A DNA stretch of 64,000 bases from Amyelois transitella (taxonomy: Eukaryota > Arthropoda > Insecta > Lepidoptera > Pyralidae): NCBI RefSeq assembly GCF_032362555.1, contig NC_083506.1, forward strand, positions 5,317,501-5,381,500, written 5' to 3'. Made by a program: the position numbers and the translations under genes. Below the pieces are notes generated by a model that saw only the letters and a program-made list of their open reading frames with translations, was not told where the DNA came from and did no database searches. This document shows positions 60,701 to 64,000 of the stretch, piece after piece (position 1 is the stretch's first letter; each line of letters opens with the position of its first letter).

Positions 60701-61708
60701 CGAGGTAGAAAAACCAAAGATCTAGAAAAGCCTAGCCCATCGCCTAAAAGGAGAATTCGAAGTTTATAAACCTATTCCTTAGTAATCTTATACGACATGC
60801 ATAGAAAAGAGGAGTGGTCCTGTTCTTCTCTTTATTGGTGCCGGGAACCACACCGCACTTTTACGGTTATAGTTTATTCGTTACGAACAAAACAAGTTCT
60901 GATAAATTTCTTATTATTTATTGGATACTTCATCTAACAGGACTAAAATTGTATCTTAACTATGAATATTGAATATTTTCAGTGTGGAAAAAAACACAAC
61001 GAATTAGACAAAGTGATCAAGCTCCTGCCGTTCATCACCCACAAGGGAGACAAGGTGACCATGTCTGAACCTCTGGACCCCGCCAACCTGCTCCCGCAGC
61101 GGCGAGCCTACTGGACCTACCCCGGCTCGCTCACCACGCCGCCCTGCACTGAGTCCGTCACATGGATCCTATTCAAAGACCCCGCACAAGTTTCCGCAGA
61201 GCAGGTAAATAACTACTATTAAAATAAGCGTCTGAAATAAAAGTATGTTCGAAAATGAGCAAGGATTAAATACAGTATGAACTGGTTGGCTTACTTATAT
61301 ACCGGTTTCCGATGCGCATATATCGTCCTAGGCCCCTCAGTTCATGGCCTACTTAAACGCTTTCGAATCACTTATTCGGAAACACGTACTAGTAAGAAAC
61401 ACGATGAAAAATATTTTTTAAGCATACAATATGGTCTGTTACTCAATGCCCGATTACCTACGTAAGCAATGTTTATAATCCGGTTTTTTGTCGATTCAAT
61501 GACATGTCCTAAAAAATAGGCGATCGTTTTTTAACAAAAAAAAATGTTGAGTTAACAGTCTCAATTGGTTCGATTTCAGTTGGCGTTAATGCGGAAGCTG
61601 AGGTGTGGCGAAGCGTCGTGTGGGGTCGAGGCCATGGAGCTGCTGCACAACTACCGGCCGACGCTGCCGCTCGGCAACCGAGAATTGCGCGACTATGGCG
61701 GCAACTAA
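45761..61708 (+). CDS. CAH1: Cytosolic alpha-carbonic anhydrase
   Basis: Reversible hydration of CO2 to bicarbonate, zinc-dependent, in the cytosol. Coding exons 45761-45794, 57258-57449, 58451-58668, 60983-61204 and 61580-61708 join with consistent phases into 795 nt, giving 264 residues. There is no signal peptide ([12 protein letters not shown] start). Zinc ligands lie in WHCHWG (two His) and ELHLVHWN (third His). Glu in SEHTVDG and Thr in [10 protein letters not shown] complete the catalytic network. The usual proton-shuttle His position (CA II residue 64) is Tyr in [12 protein letters not shown]; from memory the Drosophila CAH1 protein shares this, which supports orthology. Intron 1 is 11.4 kb. 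AATAAA at about 62185-62190 is a plausible polyadenylation signal. Confidence 0.96.
49670..50180. repeat. Cluster of imperfect TTTATAAA palindromes
   Basis: Five related motifs of the form AAGTTTATAAACTT or AAATTGATAAACTT occur at about 49673, 49738, 50071, 50099 and 50154, in a 500-bp stretch. The stretch also has CCAATCA (about 49970) and TATTTAAAAG (about 50000). It is perhaps a non-autonomous DNA element. Confidence 0.5.
51106..51355 (+). repeat. Family A repeat, full-length copy
   Basis: Close to consensus from GTGTGGTTCCCGGCACC to the 'ccccgcaagggatatatgtag' end and TATGTATGTATG tail. Confidence 0.9.
52478..52710 (+). repeat. Family A repeat, diverged copy
   Basis: 'ggatgtcgtaaaaggcgact' and 'tgaatctcaattccatc' are recognisable, with internal deletions. 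Confidence 0.75.
52740..52845 (-). repeat. Family A repeat, 3' fragment
   Basis: Reverse orientation, with 'agactaaatggccacgttta' recognisable. It stands tail to tail with the copy just upstream. Confidence 0.6.
53885..54025. repeat. Purine-rich degenerate simple repeat
   Basis: Repeated GAAAGATTAAGAAAAG-like units, almost all purine on the plus strand. Confidence 0.7.
54040..54728. repeat. Retroelement-type interspersed repeat
   Basis: It runs from 'cactaatattataaagagga' through 'ctactggaccgatttt' to 'cgaagccggggcgggtcgct'. These are the two usual ends of a common lepidopteran repeat, which may be a complete non-autonomous copy. A matching end in reverse orientation occurs at 63128-63180. 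Confidence 0.6.
57118..57212 (-). repeat. Family A repeat fragment next to CAH1 exon 2
   Basis: 'cgacatccgtgaaaaagaga' and 'gtgtcgggaacc' are the 5' end of family A in reverse orientation. It lies 45 nt upstream of the exon 2 start. Confidence 0.7.
57258..57449 (+). CDS. CAH1: CAH1 exon 2
   Basis: After TTGTCCGCAG it codes for [20 protein letters not shown] and continues to [15 protein letters not shown], ending in phase 1 at GTAATT. The RQSPVDI motif is a signature of alpha-CAs. Confidence 0.95.
58451..58668 (+). CDS. CAH1: CAH1 exon 3 (zinc site)
   Basis: [20 protein letters not shown] opens the exon. [15 protein letters not shown] and [11 protein letters not shown] follow. It contains all three zinc-binding His residues and ends in phase 0 at GTAAGA. 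Confidence 0.96.
59283..59500. promoter_or_regulatory. Cluster of four TATCGATA (DRE-type) sites
   Basis: Exact TATCGATA occurs at 59283-59290, 59314-59321, 59436-59443 and 59493-59500, within CAH1 intron 3. In flies this 8-mer is the DREF/BEAF binding site found at housekeeping promoters and insulators. Elsewhere in the window I found only one other copy, in the transposase ORF. Function here is inference. Confidence 0.6.
60250..60400 (-). repeat. Family A sub-family fragment
   Basis: It shares 'gacaggtcgctagcccatcg', 'gattgactttcaatctgcg' and 'ttttttcccctgc' with the diverged copy at 26.65-27.0 kb. Confidence 0.6.
60665..60858 (-). repeat. Family A repeat, internally deleted copy
   Basis: Reverse copy from 'atagtctcgtctatatcctt' to 'gtgccgggaaccacaccgca', lacking the middle. 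It lies 125 nt upstream of CAH1 exon 4. Confidence 0.8.
60983..61204 (+). CDS. CAH1: CAH1 exon 4
   Basis: [20 protein letters not shown] and then [19 protein letters not shown], with the active-site Thr and the hydrophobic CO2 pocket wall. Donor GTAAAT, phase 0. Confidence 0.95.
61580..61708 (+). CDS. CAH1: CAH1 terminal exon
   Basis: [20 protein letters not shown], then [13 protein letters not shown] and DYGGN before TAA. 'NxRPxxPLxxR' is the conserved alpha-CA C-terminus. Confidence 0.95.
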   Translation: MALMRKLRCGEASCGVEAMELLHNYRPTLPLGNRELRDYGGN

Positions 61709-64000
61709 CACATCGCCACAGCCGACTGACTGACTCGCCATGCCGTGGCTACACGTCGCGATGCTCAGCACTCCGCTGCTAGTAGACATACGGCGACACA
61801 CTCGTGATGTCGATATGCACATCTCGATTTGCGAGTTATAGTTCTACACTTGCAAAGATACTGTTGTCCGTGTGTCCTGCATATTTCTTAGTACTTACAA
61901 GCGCATGATTAAGAATGAAGACTTGAGTAGTCATAAACATTCAGTGAGATTATCAATATACTACACATCGTTAGCCAGATATGATAAGCGGATGAGCCGT
62001 CTGTTATGAATCAGGATTATATATTAACCAGAGAATCGGTGTAACATAAGTGCCTTGAGCGTTTGGCTTAAAGTGTTGAAAGAACAACTTTGTACCTAAC
62101 TAATTACTTGAAAATTGATACCATTCAACTTACGATACTTATATCAATGGTTTTAATTATTTATTAGGTAAATAAGTCATAAATAATAAAGTATTTTAAT
62201 CCGGGTGTTCCTAGGATAAATTAGATTTGATATTAAATACCTAATAACGTAAAATTGTTATTTATAAAAAGTTTATTCTATAAAATTTTAAACTTTAATT
62301 TACCTTAAGAGATAGTACCTAGAAATCGACCTGAGTATTAACGAAATGTTCCTAGTAATGTGCATAGCACAGCCATTGTTTTATTGGCCCAAAAAAGCAC
62401 ATATAAAATTTGAAAGTGGGTTGCTATAAATGAACCACTAGGAACATTAAAATGAGTACCTATGCCAATTGTCGCCTCAGTAAGCGATATTTTCAATTCA
62501 ATATGCGGATATTTTGTAGCTTGTAAATAAATGGGGTCGTGCAAATATAATGAAAGGTATCTTTTCATTCTAGGGTTTTCGGATAGGAATATTGGTATTG
62601 ACAAAGATTTATGTGCCTTGTGGTAAAAAATTAATATTTATTTTAAAGATATGCAAACACCAAAACGTCTAAATTAAAATTATACAGCATTGTAAAATAA
62701 AGAATAACGCTTAGCTTTTTGCTGCAAACATAGCCGGTCCTATAAGCAAATACCTTTTATTAACTCCTGTATATAATGGATAAACAACAAAAATTAGTGC
62801 GAAACAAATACCAGACGCGATTGGTAGTGAGAGTATCTGTTTTACTTAACTACAAAGAACATTATAATTTTTAATTTCGAGATCTTAGGTATAGTTAGTA
62901 AGTGCCTCGAATAGTAACGTATTACTCGCAATGGCGCAGTTATGTTAACTGTGTTTATTGTAAAACGATCTATCAATAACATATTGTCTGTTAATAATTT
63001 AATGAAAATTTGTTATGCTTATTTATAACGTTACTAATATACAGAAATACATGATTGAAAATAGTTGCCTTTTTACTTATCTGTAGGTATCCTCACTTTG
63101 CTTTCTTCCCTTTTTATTTCGAAACACTAGCGATCCGCCCTAGCTTCGCACGGGTGCAAAGCTGATACTAAAATATATTACAGAACGTCTTTGTATTCTC
63201 CACTTGCCCTTGAATTTTAAATGTAGGCATGAAACCACGCTCAACGATATGCTAACTCTTGAAAGAGGTCATTTGAACCGGCTGGCTGGATCCACCACAA
63301 CCGCGATGTCTTTACTTTTTAAATCTGCCTCATCTTCAAAAATATTCATTTAAATTACATGCTGTAAGGGGCAATATTATTCCATTTTAAAGCAAAATAT
63401 ACTTAAGGTAATTAATAAGACAAGGATTTATGCTGTATTGCTTATAATCGCTTCGTAAATAAGCCATTTTATCTCGTTAAAAGTAAAAAAAAATTGATTA
63501 TTGTGGGTTATCCCTAAGAGATAAACATATACAATCGCGAATTTTTTGTAGACCTTTTTCAAGTATACTTTATAATTTAGTGCATTATTTTGATCTATAG
63601 CGTTTGCAATGCAAGTGCACAAAAATGAGTTCATTTAGTAATCTTAAAATTATCAGTGGTTCTTTAATATATTAAGCATGTTATTATACATATAAACCTT
63701 CCTTCTGAATCACTCTATTTCTTAAAAAAAGACCGCATCAAAATCCGTTGTGTAGTTATAAAGATATAAGCATACATACAGGCGAGGGAAGCGACTTAGC
63801 TTTATACTATATAATGATTACACGCGTGTCCATAATGATAGACAAAATTTATGTTTTTGAATCAATAGGTATACGACTCTGTTCCGCAAGTTTTAATAGT
63901 GCATATGAAGAAATAAGAACAAACAGATTTAACATTCCATCCAATTAGCACGCTCTATTTTGTTTTCTTCATATTTATTGGAATTTGATTGATATACACT
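61709..64000. other. CAH1 3' UTR and downstream flank
   Basis: The first about 500 nt are probably 3' UTR (AATAAA near 62185; another near 62697). The rest is AT-rich with a retroelement end at 63128-63180. No further gene is supported. Confidence 0.6.
63128..63180. repeat. Retroelement end
   Basis: 'ctagcgatccgccctagctt' and 'gcacgggtgcaaagctgata' are the reverse form of the boundary at about 54690-54728. Confidence 0.5.

Overview
This window is nuclear DNA from an insect, almost certainly a moth or butterfly. Coding exons are short, GC-rich and joined by GT-AG introns, and they sit in AT-rich DNA littered with lepidopteran-type interspersed repeats. The repeats include a family running from an inverted GTGCCG/CGGCAC start to a TATG tail, tRNA-derived SINEs, 'cgcgggcgaagctgcgggc...agctagt' retroelement tails, and a piggyBac element in a TTAA site. 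Nothing is prokaryotic: there are no operons, CRISPR arrays or bacterial ribosome sites. The species cannot be named from the sequence alone.

There are four host genes. (1) 14-3-3 zeta (+, coding 4079-6005) has a pair of equal-length, mutually exclusive exons. (2) A two-exon class A GPCR (-, 12941-10652) has a degenerate TM3 motif and a long second intracellular loop. (3) An ADAMTS metalloprotease (+, 15572 to at least 27963, probably ending at 38598) could be followed exon by exon with consistent phases. (4) A cytosolic alpha-carbonic anhydrase orthologous to fly CAH1 (+, 45761-61708) has five coding exons and an 11.4 kb first intron.

The long ADAMTS intron after exon 12 (27964-38346) is the most eventful stretch. 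The 3' half of exon 12 and its own splice donor are repeated head to tail about twelve times with a 119-bp period (to about 29297). Downstream lies a nested insertion: an inverted-repeat MITE-like element (about 29429-35536) interrupted by a 5.4 kb piggyBac transposon (30079-35514) with a full-length transposase ORF. The opposite MITE arm preserves what is nearly the empty target site. The piggyBac also carries its own 120-bp tandem array with a 240-bp dimer rhythm.

Elsewhere the window holds three long near-perfect palindromes (33, 29 and 26 bp arms), a degraded transposon-derived Cys-rich coding scrap at about 8.1-8.35 kb, a cluster of four exact TATCGATA (DRE-type) sites inside a CAH1 intron, and many SINE copies. 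The host genes do not form an obvious pathway; they are ordinary neighbours. I did not find a convincing new multi-gene system. The splice-donor array and the nested transposon are the observations most worth following.
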